Source: Pseudomonas poae
GTDB lineage: Bacteria; Pseudomonadota; Gammaproteobacteria; Pseudomonadales; Pseudomonadaceae
Direction of reading: 5' to 3'
NCBI RefSeq assembly: GCF_001439785.1
Contig: NZ_JYLI01000010.1
Location: forward strand, 62,001 to 126,000
Length of the DNA: 64,000 bases
Under the pieces are notes generated by a model. It searched no databases, was not told the origin of the DNA, and worked only from the letters and a program-made list of their open reading frames with translations. The translations under genes were made by a program, and so were the position numbers. Below, piece by piece: positions 6,232 to 14,622 of the stretch; the first letter of the stretch is position 1, and every line of letters begins with the position of its first letter.

Positions 6232-8988
6232 ATGAGTAAACGCAAGATGATCGGTGCGCAGTCGGCTTTTGCCCTGCTGGCATTGGCGGTATCCCAGGTG
6301 CACGCGGCGACCAACCCGGCACTGGATGAAGGTCGCGTGAACCGCGCGGAAAAGGCAGCGGATAAAACCCTGGCCAAGATGACCATGGAAGAAAAACTCG
6401 CCTACATCGGCGGCACCGGTGGCTGGGACGTCAAGCCGCTGAGCCAGTACGGTATCCCACAGATTCACGGCGCTGATGGCGGCGTGGGCGTGCGCTACAC
6501 CAGCGAGGGTAATGCCCAGGGCGTGGTGTACCCCTCCGGCCCGAACCTGGCGGCCAGCTGGAACCCGCGCCGCGCCATCGACGTGGGTCGTGCCCTGGGC
6601 TACGACACCGCCAGCGGTGGTTACCAGTTCGTCACCGGCCCCGGCATGAACCTGTACCGCATGCCCTACAGCGGCCGTGCTTTCGAATACCTGTCCGGTG
6701 AAGACCCGTTCCTCGGCGCCAGCCTGGGCCCGGCACTGATCAACGGCATCCAGTCACGTGGGGTGTGGGCCAACGCCAAGCACTACGCGGCCAACGACCA
6801 GGAAAGCAACCGCTTCCACCTCAACGAAACCATCAGCGAGCGCGTGCTGCGCGAGATGACCCTGCCGCCCTTCGAGTCCGCTTCGAAGAACAGCAAGGTG
6901 GCGATGATGATGTGTGCATTCCAGAAGGTGAACGGCGAATTCGCCTGTGAAAACTCGCACCTGATCCACGACATCCTGAAAACCGAATGGGGCTATCCAG
7001 GCTTCGTCCAGAGCGACTACAACGCCGTGGTCAACGGCCTGCCCGCCGCGCAGGCCGGCACCGACCTGGACATGATGGGCTACCAGATGAACAGCACGGT
7101 GCTCAAACCGTTTCTGGACAGTGGCGAGCTAAGCAGCGCAACCATCGATGACAAGGTGCGCCGCATCCTCAAGCAGATTTACCTGTACAAGTTCGACAGC
7201 AAGGCGCCGTTGACCAGCCACAACATGAACAGCGCCACCAGCAACCGCGTGGCGCTGAACGCCGCGCGCGAAGGTATCGTGCTGCTGAAAAACCAGAACA
7301 ACCTGCTGCCGCTGGATGCGAAAAAGGTCAAGACCATTGCCGTGGTGGGCAACCTGGCCAAGTACGCACCGCCGACCGGTTTCGGCAGCGCGAACGTGAT
7401 GGCCGCCAACTACGTCAGCGAGCTGAGCGGCCTGCAGCAACTGGCGCCGGGCGCCAAGGTCGAGTTCATCGACGGCCTGTCCCTGGACCCGACCACCTCG
7501 AACTGGACTCACCAGGACGGCAACGGCAACAGCGTCAAAGGCGTGAAGACCGAATTCTTCAGCAACACCAACTGGTCCGGCGACCCGGCGGCCAGCCGTA
7601 CCGACCAGCACGTTGACCTGGACTGGTCGACCGACAGCCTGCCGGTGAACGGCGACACGGCGGCCACGTCGATCCGCTACAGCGGCCAGATCACCCCGAC
7701 CGTCAGCGGCGAACAGGTGTTCAAGGTCCGCGCCGACGGTGCGGTGCGCCTCTACGTCAACGGCAAGAAAGTGCTCGACAACGGCGACGGCAAGCCGCTG
7801 CCGAACAACAGCATCCCGCCGACCATTCCCGTGTTCGCCAAAGTCAACCTGGAAGCCGGCAAGCCGGTGGACATCAAGCTTGAATACTCGCGCCGTAACG
7901 GCTACCTCTCGACCATGGGCGGCCTGGTAGGCGTGCAGATGAGCTGGGCGTCGCTGGTTGCTCCGCAGGATCTGGCCAAGTACGACGCCGTGCTGGTAGC
8001 GGCCGGCAACAGCAGCGAATACGAAGGCGAAGGCTTCGACCACAGCTTCGACTTGCCGGAGTTCCAGGGCCAACTGATCCAGAGCATCGCCAAGGTCAAC
8101 CCGAACACCGTGGTGACGCTGCACGGCGGCACCGGGCTGAAAATGAGCGACTGGATCGATCAGGTGCCGGCCGCGTTGCACGCGTTCTACCCTGGGCAGA
8201 ACGGCGGTCAGGCCCTGGCGGAAATCCTGCTGGGCAAGGTCAATCCGTCGGCCAAGCTGCCGATCAGTATTGAACGCAACATCGAAGACAACCCGATCTA
8301 CGCGACCTTCCCCAAGTTCGACAACCAGGAAACCCTGGCCGAGATGAGCTACAAGGATGACCTGTTCGTCGGCTATCGCGGTTACGAGAAAAAAGGCATC
8401 AAGCCGCTCTACCCGTTCGGTTATGGCCTGTCCTACACCACCTTCGGTTACAGCAACATCAGCGTGACCCCCGGGGTCGCGGTGGCCGGCGCACCGATCA
8501 AGGTGTCGTTCGACCTGTCCAACACCGGCAAGGTCGCCGGTGCCGAGGTGGCCGAGCTGTATGTGGGGCAGAACAACCCCAAGGTTGAACGTGCGCCCAA
8601 AGAGCTCAAGGGCTACAAGAAAGTGTTCCTCAAGCCGGGCGAAAGCAAGCGCGTGACCATCGAGCTGAACGATCGCTCGCTTGCCTACTTTGACGAGGCC
8701 AGCAAGCAGTGGGTGGTGGATGCCGACAGCTTCAACCTGTCGGTGGGTGGGTCGTCCCAGGACATCCGCCTGAACGCCAAACTGGTCAACTCGTTCCGCC
8801 AGGAACTGTCGACCACCAGCAGCAACCCATTGCCACGTTCGGCGCTCAATTCGACGCTGCGTGAAGCGCCAAAGGTGAAGACCGGCGGCGTGCTCAAGCA
8901 GAACGAAAATGCCGACAGCGACACCAGCGAAGGTGATGGCTACGACATGTCCGATGACAGCAGCCAGGGCAGCGCAGCCGGCAATTGA
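6232..8988 (+). CDS. Exported GH3 beta-glucosidase with PA14 insertion
   Basis: A 918-residue glycoside hydrolase family 3 enzyme with a signal peptide (cleavage near VHA, residue 25). The N-terminal barrel carries KHYAANDQE and the nucleophile motif GFVQSDY (Asp262). The second domain contains a PA14-type insertion (about residues 435-570, LYVNGKKVLDNG) and an acidic motif EYEGEGFDHSFDLP (about 596) that matches the acid/base loop of GH3 beta-glucosidases. A fibronectin III-like domain follows (about 750-850), and then an unusual acidic Ser/Asp-rich tail of about 60 residues. It should cleave beta-linked glucosides or oligosaccharides outside the cytoplasm. The neighbouring type II secretion operon makes it a candidate T2SS substrate, which is inference. 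Confidence 0.88.
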   Translation: MSKRKMIGAQSAFALLALAVSQVHAATNPALDEGRVNRAEKAADKTLAKMTMEEKLAYIGGTGGWDVKPLSQYGIPQIHGADGGVGVRYTSEGNAQGVVYPSGPNLAASWNPRRAIDVGRALGYDTASGGYQFVTGPGMNLYRMPYSGRAFEYLSGEDPFLGASLGPALINGIQSRGVWANAKHYAANDQESNRFHLNETISERVLREMTLPPFESASKNSKVAMMMCAFQKVNGEFACENSHLIHDILKTEWGYPGFVQSDYNAVVNGLPAAQAGTDLDMMGYQMNSTVLKPFLDSGELSSATIDDKVRRILKQIYLYKFDSKAPLTSHNMNSATSNRVALNAAREGIVLLKNQNNLLPLDAKKVKTIAVVGNLAKYAPPTGFGSANVMAANYVSELSGLQQLAPGAKVEFIDGLSLDPTTSNWTHQDGNGNSVKGVKTEFFSNTNWSGDPAASRTDQHVDLDWSTDSLPVNGDTAATSIRYSGQITPTVSGEQVFKVRADGAVRLYVNGKKVLDNGDGKPLPNNSIPPTIPVFAKVNLEAGKPVDIKLEYSRRNGYLSTMGGLVGVQMSWASLVAPQDLAKYDAVLVAAGNSSEYEGEGFDHSFDLPEFQGQLIQSIAKVNPNTVVTLHGGTGLKMSDWIDQVPAALHAFYPGQNGGQALAEILLGKVNPSAKLPISIERNIEDNPIYATFPKFDNQETLAEMSYKDDLFVGYRGYEKKGIKPLYPFGYGLSYTTFGYSNISVTPGVAVAGAPIKVSFDLSNTGKVAGAEVAELYVGQNNPKVERAPKELKGYKKVFLKPGESKRVTIELNDRSLAYFDEASKQWVVDADSFNLSVGGSSQDIRLNAKLVNSFRQELSTTSSNPLPRSALNSTLREAPKVKTGGVLKQNENADSDTSEGDGYDMSDDSSQGSAAGN

Positions 8989-9015
8989 TCGGTTGATTCA
9001 GGGATAGATCACGGT

Positions 9016-9636
9016 TCAGGGACGAACCCTGATGGCTGCATCGACCCGCGCGATGTAAGTATCAAACCGCGCCACCAGGTCCACCTGCTCGGGAAAGCGC
9101 AGCCACTGGATCTGCAGGCCGTCCATCATGGCCAGGATTTCTTCGGTCAGCCCGGCAAGGTCCACATCCCCGCGCACCTCCCCCATCGCCACCAGATCAG
9201 CAAACTGCCCATGCAGGCGTTGTTGAATGCCCGCATAGCGCTCCTGGAACCAGGTCCAGGCGGGTTGCGTGTCGAGCAGATTTTCCGCATTCAAAATCGT
9301 GAACGCCCGCACCACGCCTGGCGCACTGGCGTTGGAGCGATTGATCGCGCGCAGGCTGCCAAGCAACCCGGACAGCGATTTCTCCGCCCGCACCTCGTCG
9401 GCAATCCGTTGATTCACCTCGTCGCGGCGCTGCAGCACGCCCATCAACAGGGAAATCTTGCTGGGAAAGTGATGCAGCAGGCCGGCCACCGAGATGCCGG
9501 CAATCGCCGCCACCCGGGCCACGGAAGCGCCGCTGTAGCCGTCCAGGGAAAACACCTGCAAGGCTGCGTCGAGCAGCTCTTCGCGGCGTTTTTCACCTTT
9601 GGGCGCGCGGCGGGTCTTGGGTGCAGGCTTGATCAT
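9016..9636 (-). CDS. TetR/AcrR family transcriptional regulator
   Basis: A 206-residue regulator with an N-terminal TetR helix-turn-helix (REELLDAALQVFSLDGYSGA, then VAAIAGISVAGLLHHFPSK) and a ligand-binding C-terminal domain with no recognisable specificity. ATG 9636 is chosen for the AAGGAC ribosome site and because it places the HTH at the usual distance from the N-terminus. It is convergent with the GH3 gene, so it is not obviously its regulator; its target may have been among the genes lost in the scarred region just upstream. Confidence 0.85.
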   Translation of the reverse strand: MIKPAPKTRRAPKGEKRREELLDAALQVFSLDGYSGASVARVAAIAGISVAGLLHHFPSKISLLMGVLQRRDEVNQRIADEVRAEKSLSGLLGSLRAINRSNASAPGVVRAFTILNAENLLDTQPAWTWFQERYAGIQQRLHGQFADLVAMGEVRGDVDLAGLTEEILAMMDGLQIQWLRFPEQVDLVARFDTYIARVDAAIRVRP

Positions 9637-9738
9637 GGGGACGTCCTTGTGGGCAGGCGTGCACCGTATCCAAATTGCGGGCGGGTCGCAAATAAAGCGC
9701 GAGGTGCCGAAACGCGTGCGCAATTAACGGGGTGCGAT

Positions 9739-9846
9739 TCAAGTCTCAGCATTCGATCCTGGCCAGGTTGCCTTTGCAATACGCATGAAATTATTGCCGT
9801 AGATCGCTTGGATATCCGCATCCGAATAATTACCGAAACCATCTGG
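9739..9846 (-). pseudogene. 3'-end remnant of an M19-type (renal) dipeptidase gene
   Basis: On the minus strand a frame ending at the TGA at 9739-9741 encodes [20 protein letters not shown] followed by ATWPG. This resembles the C-terminal motif (YSD-x-D-I-xx-I-x-GxNFxRV) of membrane dipeptidases of family M19. Only about 35 residues are left; upstream the frame runs straight into an ectC fragment on the opposite strand, so the gene has lost its 5' part. The identification rests on this short motif only. Confidence 0.5.
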
Positions 9847-10063
9847 AGGCGTGCTATTGCATTGCTGGAGAAGGTGAAGTCGAAGACATGCAAGGCAACG
9901 TATTTCCGATCCGCCTGGGGATGTCTATGTGCTTGATCAGCATGGTCGGCATTTCTTGCGCGCAGGCAAGGGACAGGACCTAATTCTGGTTAGCGTCTTC
10001 AATCCGCCACTGCGTGGTGATGAGAGACATAATCTCAATGACCGCTCGGGATCGGCTTACTGA
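9829..10063 (+). pseudogene. ectC: Truncated, frameshifted ectoine synthase (ectC)
   Basis: Starting near 9831 one frame reads [20 protein letters not shown], then QGNVFPIR; after 9915 the reading continues in another frame as [16 protein letters not shown], then [17 protein letters not shown], ending at TGA 10061-10063. Together these are the central and C-terminal parts of EctC, the cupin enzyme that cyclises N-acetyl-diaminobutyrate to ectoine. The 5' half, including the start, is missing, and one base appears deleted within CGCCTGGGGATG (expected Arg-Pro-Gly-Asp). The copy cannot make a functional enzyme. No ectA or ectB is nearby; solitary ectC genes are known in other pseudomonads. Confidence 0.8.
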
Positions 10064-10111
10064 TGTTTCTTCTGACCGCTATGCTGCTTCGCTTACTCAA
10101 AGGAGTTCCCT

Positions 10112-11317
10112 ATGCGTAAGGATTACCTCGCCTTTTTCATCTCCCTCTTTCTATCAAGGCTGGCGGATCAGATCCTGTTATTTATTGTGCCGCTGGTGGT
10201 ATTCCAGACCACCAACAGCGCTTCGTGGGCAGGGCTGGCGTTTTTCGTCGAATCGCTACCGCGATTTCTCGTGTTCCCCTTGTGCGGCGCCCTGTGCGAC
10301 AAGTACTCGCCTATCAAGATCCTGCATATCAGTCAGGTCTACCGGGCATCGCTCTGTGTGCTGGCGATGGCGCTCTACGGAATCTTTGGTGGTATCGGCT
10401 GGGTGGTGGTCCTGTCGGCACTGTGCGGAGTGCTAACCACGCAAGGCATCATGGCTCGTGAAGTGCTTATGCCGCCTATCTTCCAGCACTACAGCTACAC
10501 CAAAACCTTGTCCTATTCCCAGATCGCCGATCAGACAGGACTGGTACTCGGACCTCTGGTGGCGGCATTGATGCTCGAAGTTTGGGCTTGGCACTGGGTA
10601 GTGCTTTGGATCGCCGGATTATTTCTGCTGGCAGACATAAGCATGCTGGCGTGGCAACGTCTTAGCCGCATTACGCTAGAGGTGTTCGAGCAGCCTCAAG
10701 ACATCTGGCTGCAGCCCTTGAGGATCGCTTTTGGGCATATTCGTAGCCTGGCGGAATTAAAAAAGATCATCACTCTGGCGGTAGGCGTCAACCTGATCGT
10801 CGGCGTCACCTTGGCGACCTCGGCGGCCATGGTCATCGGCCAATACAGCGCCGGCAAGGATAGCTATGCAGCACTGCAAGCGGGAGGTGCAGTGACAACA
10901 ATCTTGATCCTTTTTTTCCTCGCTCGGATTGTGGTGCCTCTGCGGGTCCTCGGGGGGGTTGGATATTCAACGATCGCAACTGGGGCATTCATCAGCGCCC
11001 TGAGTCCGAATCTATTCGGCTATGTGTTGGGTTTCCTGTTAATCGTCGGCTTTGACAAAATGTTCAACGTCTACATGCGCACTATCCGGCAGCGGGTAAT
11101 ACCGCCTCAGGACTTCGGCAAGACGGTAGGCGTGATCACGCTGCTGAACAACATATCCCAGCCCTTGGCAGGTTTACTGGTGGCTTTGTTAGCTTCGCCT
11201 TTGGGCACCCAGAACGTAATCCTGATTCTGGCCGTGTTGACCACCATTCTTGGCGCATTTGCTATGTGGTGGTTCAACGGTTCGCGGCCCAGTCCCGAGC
11301 TTGACTCTCGAGTCTGA
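10112..11317 (+). CDS. MFS transporter (EntS-like exporter family)
   Basis: A 401-residue protein with about 12 hydrophobic segments and an MFS layout; ALCDKYSPIKILHISQ after the second helix corresponds to the conserved loop 2-3 motif. It resembles the MFS_3/EntS group of exporters. ATG 10112 is preceded by AAAGGAG at good spacing. It lies 48 bases after the ectC remnant on the same strand and may once have belonged to the same acquired operon. The substrate is unknown. Confidence 0.8.
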   Translation: MRKDYLAFFISLFLSRLADQILLFIVPLVVFQTTNSASWAGLAFFVESLPRFLVFPLCGALCDKYSPIKILHISQVYRASLCVLAMALYGIFGGIGWVVVLSALCGVLTTQGIMAREVLMPPIFQHYSYTKTLSYSQIADQTGLVLGPLVAALMLEVWAWHWVVLWIAGLFLLADISMLAWQRLSRITLEVFEQPQDIWLQPLRIAFGHIRSLAELKKIITLAVGVNLIVGVTLATSAAMVIGQYSAGKDSYAALQAGGAVTTILILFFLARIVVPLRVLGGVGYSTIATGAFISALSPNLFGYVLGFLLIVGFDKMFNVYMRTIRQRVIPPQDFGKTVGVITLLNNISQPLAGLLVALLASPLGTQNVILILAVLTTILGAFAMWWFNGSRPSPELDSRV

Positions 11318-11417
11318 CCAAGAAGCCGGAAAATGAAAGTATGGCTGAATTAACTTCCTTGGAATCGGGCTGAAAGTAAGGGCGAACGTAGCGCCTCGTA
11401 CTCACATGAGCGCGGCG

Positions 11418-11771
11418 CTATAAGCGGGACACATCAACCTTCTGACCGTACCGGCCATCCTGCAGCCAGCATTTGAGTGCCGAAACCTCGTTAGCGCATT
11501 CCAACGCAGATGCGCATTGGAATGCTTCAGTGCTCTGCTGAGCATGGAAGCGGATAGGTTGCTTGGCGCCTGGACGGTAGATTTTCCCGAGTGGCTTGCC
11601 CACGAACGATTCAAAATATTTTTTCTGAAAACCGTTGGAAGTCGAAATCAGCATCAAGATGGGGAATACAACCCAGCGGTAGACGAACCAATATAAAAAT
11701 TGATGCGCAACAAATCGCAAAAGGCAGTGCCAACGGTGGACTTGAAATCCGTGACTGGAGAGGAGTTTCAA
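11418..11771 (-). CDS. Doubtful ORF, hypothetical protein or gene remnant
   Basis: A 117-codon frame starting with TTG. It has a hydrophobic N-terminal part (FLYWFVYRWVVFPILMLI) and a polar Cys-containing C-terminal part (FESFVGKPLGKIYRPG). No family is recognised and no convincing ribosome site is seen. It sits immediately downstream of a tRNA operon terminator, a common place for integrated fragments. It could be a genuine small membrane protein, a truncated gene, or a chance frame. Confidence 0.3.
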   Translation of the reverse strand: MKLLSSHGFQVHRWHCLLRFVAHQFLYWFVYRWVVFPILMLISTSNGFQKKYFESFVGKPLGKIYRPGAKQPIRFHAQQSTEAFQCASALECANEVSALKCWLQDGRYGQKVDVSRL

Positions 11772-11786
11772 TGGAACTCAGAAACG

Positions 11787-11810
11787 AAAAAAGCGGCGCA
11801 AGGCCGCTAT
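11787..11810 (-). terminator. Rho-independent terminator of the first tRNA pair
   Basis: Read on the minus strand, AGCGGC-CTTGC-GCCGCT forms a hairpin followed by six T residues. It lies about 45 bases downstream of the tRNA-Asp gene at 11856-11932. Confidence 0.8.
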
Positions 11811-11855
11811 TTCCGTGGCTTCCAGGCGCTCAATTGGCCTTGGCGGAAGCAAATA

Positions 11856-11932
11856 TGGCGCAGCGGACGGGACTCGAACCCGCGACCCCCGGCGTGACAG
11901 GCCGGTATTCTAACCGACTGAACTACCGCTGC
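11856..11932 (-). tRNA. tRNA-Asp (GTC), copy 1
   Basis: A 77-nt cloverleaf including encoded CCA; acceptor stem GCAGCGG/CCGCTGC, TTCGAGTC T-loop region and anticodon GTC in CTGTCAC. It is transcribed after tRNA-Val, 19 bases downstream of it. Confidence 0.96.
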
Positions 11933-11951
11933 GCGTAACACATGAAGCGAA

Positions 11952-12027
11952 TGGTGGGTGATGACGGGATCGAACCGCCGACCCTCTGCTTGTAAGGCAG
12001 ATGCTCTCCCAGCTGAGCTAATCACCC
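11952..12027 (-). tRNA. tRNA-Val (TAC), copy 1
   Basis: A 76-nt cloverleaf with encoded CCA; acceptor stem GGGTGAT/ATCACCC and anticodon TAC in CTTACAA. It is the first gene of the Val-Asp pair. A TATGAT-like -10 (minus strand, 12047-12052) is present but the -35 is weak. Confidence 0.96.
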
Positions 12028-12137
12028 TTCGTTTCGGTGTGGGCGCATCATACACCAAAAAATCGTAATGTCTTGATTTAAATGCACTTTATTTAAAAAA
12101 AGGACAACTCACGACTGTTTGCCATATTTCGGACAAT

Positions 12138-12164
12138 AAAAAGCCCGCAATTAAGCGGGCTTTC
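12138..12164 (-). terminator. Rho-independent terminator of the second tRNA pair
   Basis: On the minus strand AAAGCCCGCTTAATTGCGGGCTTTTT forms a strong hairpin with a T tract. It ends the upstream tRNA-Val/tRNA-Asp unit before the second copy of the unit. Confidence 0.85.
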
Positions 12165-12203
12165 CGTGGTGACCTGGCGTTCAGCGTTCCAGATAACCGA
12201 ATA

Positions 12204-12280
12204 TGGCGCAGCGGACGGGACTCGAACCCGCGACCCCCGGCGTGACAGGCCGGTATTCTAACCGACTGAACTACCGCTGC
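12204..12280 (-). tRNA. tRNA-Asp (GTC), copy 2
   Basis: A 77-nt gene identical to the copy 348 bases to the left, with anticodon GTC and encoded CCA. Confidence 0.96.
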
Positions 12281-12299
12281 GCGTAACACGTGAAGCGAA

Positions 12300-12375
12300 T
12301 GGTGGGTGATGACGGGATCGAACCGCCGACCCTCTGCTTGTAAGGCAGATGCTCTCCCAGCTGAGCTAATCACCC
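12300..12375 (-). tRNA. tRNA-Val (TAC), copy 2
   Basis: A 76-nt gene identical to the copy 348 bases to the left, with anticodon TAC and encoded CCA. It is first behind the promoter at 12396-12424. Confidence 0.96.
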
Positions 12376-12395
12376 TTCGTTTCGGTGTGGCGCGC

Positions 12396-12424
12396 ATTCT
12401 ACGGAGCGACCCTGGGTCTGGCAA
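12396..12424 (-). promoter_or_regulatory. Sigma-70 promoter of the tRNA-Val/Asp operon
   Basis: On the minus strand TTGCCA (12419-12424), a 17-bp spacer and TAGAAT (12396-12401), followed by a GC-rich discriminator (GCGCGCC) typical of stringently controlled stable-RNA promoters. Confidence 0.75.
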
Positions 12425-12534
12425 GTACTTTCTTAAATCTTTTTTTTCAGCCCTTCCAATGGCTTACGCAGGGTTGGCCTGCGCCCGTATCAAGAGAATA
12501 ATGCCCCCCTTTGTATAGAGGAGAGACTCACCCC

Positions 12535-13455
12535 ATGTGGTTCAAGAACCTGCTTATCTATCGCCTGACCCAAGATCTGCCTGTTGATGCCGAGGCGTTG
12601 GAAGCGGCCATGGCCACCAAACTGGCGCGCCCGTGTGCGAGCCAGGAGCTGACCACTTACGGTTTCGTCGCCCCTTTCGGTAAAGGTGAGGACGCGCCGC
12701 TGGTTCACGTCAGCGGCGACTTCCTGCTGATTGCCGCGCGCAAGGAAGAACGTATCCTGCCGGGCAGCGTGGTGCGTGATGCGGTCAAGGAGAAAGTCGA
12801 AGAGATCGAGGCCGAGCAGATGCGCAAGGTCTATAAAAAGGAACGCGATCAGATCAAGGATGAAATCATCCAGGCGTTCCTGCCGCGTGCGTTTATTCGT
12901 CGCTCGTCGACGTTCGCCGCCATCGCGCCGAAACAAGGCTTGATCCTGGTCAACTCGGCCAGCCCGAAACGCGCCGAAGACCTGCTGTCGACCCTGCGCG
13001 AAGTGATCGGCACCCTGCCAGTACGCCCGCTCACCGTGAAAACCGCACCGACCGCAATCATGACCGACTGGGTCACCACCCAGAAGCCGGCCGACGATTT
13101 CTTCGTCCTCGACGAATGCGAACTGCGCGACACCCACGAAGACGGTGGCATCGTGCGTTGCAAGCGCCAGGACCTGACCGGGGAAGAAATCCAGCTGCAC
13201 CTGACCACCGGCAAGGTCGTGACCCAGTTGTCGCTGGCCTGGCAGGACAAGCTGTCGTTCATGCTCGACGACAAGATGACCGTCAAGCGCCTGAAGTTCG
13301 AAGACCTGCTGCAGGACCAGGCTGAACAGGACGGCGGCGACGAAGCCCTGGGCCAACTGGACGCCAGCTTTACCCTGATGATGCTGACCTTTGGCGATTT
13401 CCTGCCAGCGTTGGTGGAAGCACTGGGCGGCGAAGAAAACCCACAGGGCATCTAA
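12535..13455 (+). CDS. rdgC: Recombination-associated protein RdgC
   Basis: A 306-residue protein starting [20 protein letters not shown], the characteristic N-terminus of RdgC, and spanning the full family length. RdgC forms a ring-shaped dimer that binds duplex DNA and restrains RecA-mediated recombination. The ATG at 12535 fits the family start; an upstream in-frame ATG would add eight residues. GAGGAGAGA lies about 11 bases upstream. It appears monocistronic and is followed by a REP hairpin. Confidence 0.95.
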   Translation: MWFKNLLIYRLTQDLPVDAEALEAAMATKLARPCASQELTTYGFVAPFGKGEDAPLVHVSGDFLLIAARKEERILPGSVVRDAVKEKVEEIEAEQMRKVYKKERDQIKDEIIQAFLPRAFIRRSSTFAAIAPKQGLILVNSASPKRAEDLLSTLREVIGTLPVRPLTVKTAPTAIMTDWVTTQKPADDFFVLDECELRDTHEDGGIVRCKRQDLTGEEIQLHLTTGKVVTQLSLAWQDKLSFMLDDKMTVKRLKFEDLLQDQAEQDGGDEALGQLDASFTLMMLTFGDFLPALVEALGGEENPQGI

Positions 13456-13474
13456 CGCCATGTGAAGATCAAAA

Positions 13475-13502
13475 TGTGGGAGCGGGCTTGCTCGCTCCCA
13501 CA
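13475..13502. repeat. REP hairpin
   Basis: TGTGGGAGCGGGCTTG and its near-complement CTCGCTCCCACA form a single Pseudomonas-type REP hairpin between rdgC and the BASS transporter gene. Confidence 0.85.
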
Positions 13503-13549
13503 CTTGATGTGTGTTTACACTTCAAGAATCCAATAAAAAGGACATCCCC

Positions 13550-14515
13550 ATGCGCGCACTCGCCGCACTGAGCCGCTTCGTTGGTAATACCTTCGCTTAC
13601 TGGGTGTTGATCTTCGCGGTGCTCGCCTTCCTCGAACCCGGCTGGTTCCTTGGCCTGAAAAGCGCCATCGTCCCGCTGCTGGGCCTGGTGATGTTCGGCA
13701 TGGGGCTGACCCTCAAACTTGAAGACTTCGCCGAGGTCGCCCGCCACCCGTGGCGTGTGGCCCTGGGCGTGGTCGCGCACTTCGTGATCATGCCGGGGGT
13801 TGCCTGGTTGCTGTGCCGGGCCTTCAACCTGCCGCCGGAAATTGCAGTGGGCGTTATCCTGGTCGGCTGCTGTCCGAGCGGCACTTCGTCCAACGTGATG
13901 ACCTGGCTGGCCCGAGGCGACCTGGCCCTGTCGGTGGCGATTGCCGCCGTCACCACCCTCCTCGCCCCGCTGCTCACGCCAGCATTGATCTGGCTGCTGG
14001 CCTCGGCCTGGCTGCCGGTGTCGTTCATGGAGCTGTTCTGGTCGATCCTGCAGGTGGTGTTGCTGCCGATCGTACTCGGCGTGGTGGCGCAACGCGTGCT
14101 TGGCGCGCGGGTGCGCCATGCGGTGGACGTGCTGCCGCTGGTGTCGGTGATCAGCATCGTGATCATCGTCGCCGCGGTGGTGGCTGCCAGCCAGGCGAAA
14201 ATCGCCGAGTCGGGCCTGCTGATCATGGCCGTGGTGATGCTGCACAACAGCTTCGGCTACCTGCTGGGCTACTTCACCGGACGGGTGTTCAAGCTGCCGC
14301 TGGCTCAGCGCAAATCGCTCGCGCTGGAAGTGGGCATGCAGAATTCCGGGCTGGGCGCGGCATTGGCCAGCGCGCACTTCTCGCCCCTGGCGGCGGTGCC
14401 GAGCGCGTTGTTCAGCGTCTGGCACAATATTTCCGGGGCGCTGCTGTCGACGTACTTCCGGCGCATGAGCGAGAAAGAAGACCGTCGCCTGCTGGAGGAC
14501 GCGCCGCAAACTTGA
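13550..14515 (+). CDS. Bile acid:sodium symporter (BASS) family transporter
   Basis: A 321-residue membrane protein with about 9-10 hydrophobic helices and the BASS signatures VILVGCCPSGTSSNVMTWLA and LEVGMQNSGLGAALA, which line the sodium and substrate sites. Family members take up organic anions such as pantoate or other 2-oxo acids with Na+; the substrate here is not evident. AAAAAGGA precedes ATG 13550. Confidence 0.9.
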   Translation: MRALAALSRFVGNTFAYWVLIFAVLAFLEPGWFLGLKSAIVPLLGLVMFGMGLTLKLEDFAEVARHPWRVALGVVAHFVIMPGVAWLLCRAFNLPPEIAVGVILVGCCPSGTSSNVMTWLARGDLALSVAIAAVTTLLAPLLTPALIWLLASAWLPVSFMELFWSILQVVLLPIVLGVVAQRVLGARVRHAVDVLPLVSVISIVIIVAAVVAASQAKIAESGLLIMAVVMLHNSFGYLLGYFTGRVFKLPLAQRKSLALEVGMQNSGLGAALASAHFSPLAAVPSALFSVWHNISGALLSTYFRRMSEKEDRRLLEDAPQT

Positions 14516-14549
14516 TCGTTCGATCAATCTTCGGCACTCTACCGAGCTT

Positions 14550-14602
14550 CGCGGGGACGACCTCGCGACGCTGTCAAAGCGCCAAACCCGGGGACGACCC
14601 CG
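14550..14602 (+). ncRNA. Guanidine-II (mini-ykkC) riboswitch
   Basis: Two adjacent hairpins carry the diagnostic ACGA loops: CGCGGGG-ACGA-CCTCGCG at 14550-14567 and CGGGG-ACGA-CCCCG at 14589-14602, joined by a 21-nt linker. The second hairpin ends about 12 bases before the GAGG ribosome site of sugE. This is the mini-ykkC architecture, in which guanidinium binding brings the loops together and exposes the ribosome site. The position in front of an SMR-family guanidinium exporter fits the known association. Confidence 0.93.
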
Positions 14603-14622
14603 CCTGAGAAAGCGAGGTCATC

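Larger units (their letters stand above)
11854..12389. repeat. Tandem duplication of the tRNA-Val/Asp unit
   Basis: About 188 bases (11854-12041) recur nearly unchanged at 12202-12389, covering both tRNAs, their spacer (one visible difference) and about 14 bases of leader. The terminators and promoters differ between copies. Confidence 0.9.

Noticed and set aside
7129..8181. 350-codon minus-strand frame inside the GH3 gene
   Set aside because: Antisense shadow; His/Val/Arg-rich and without motifs.
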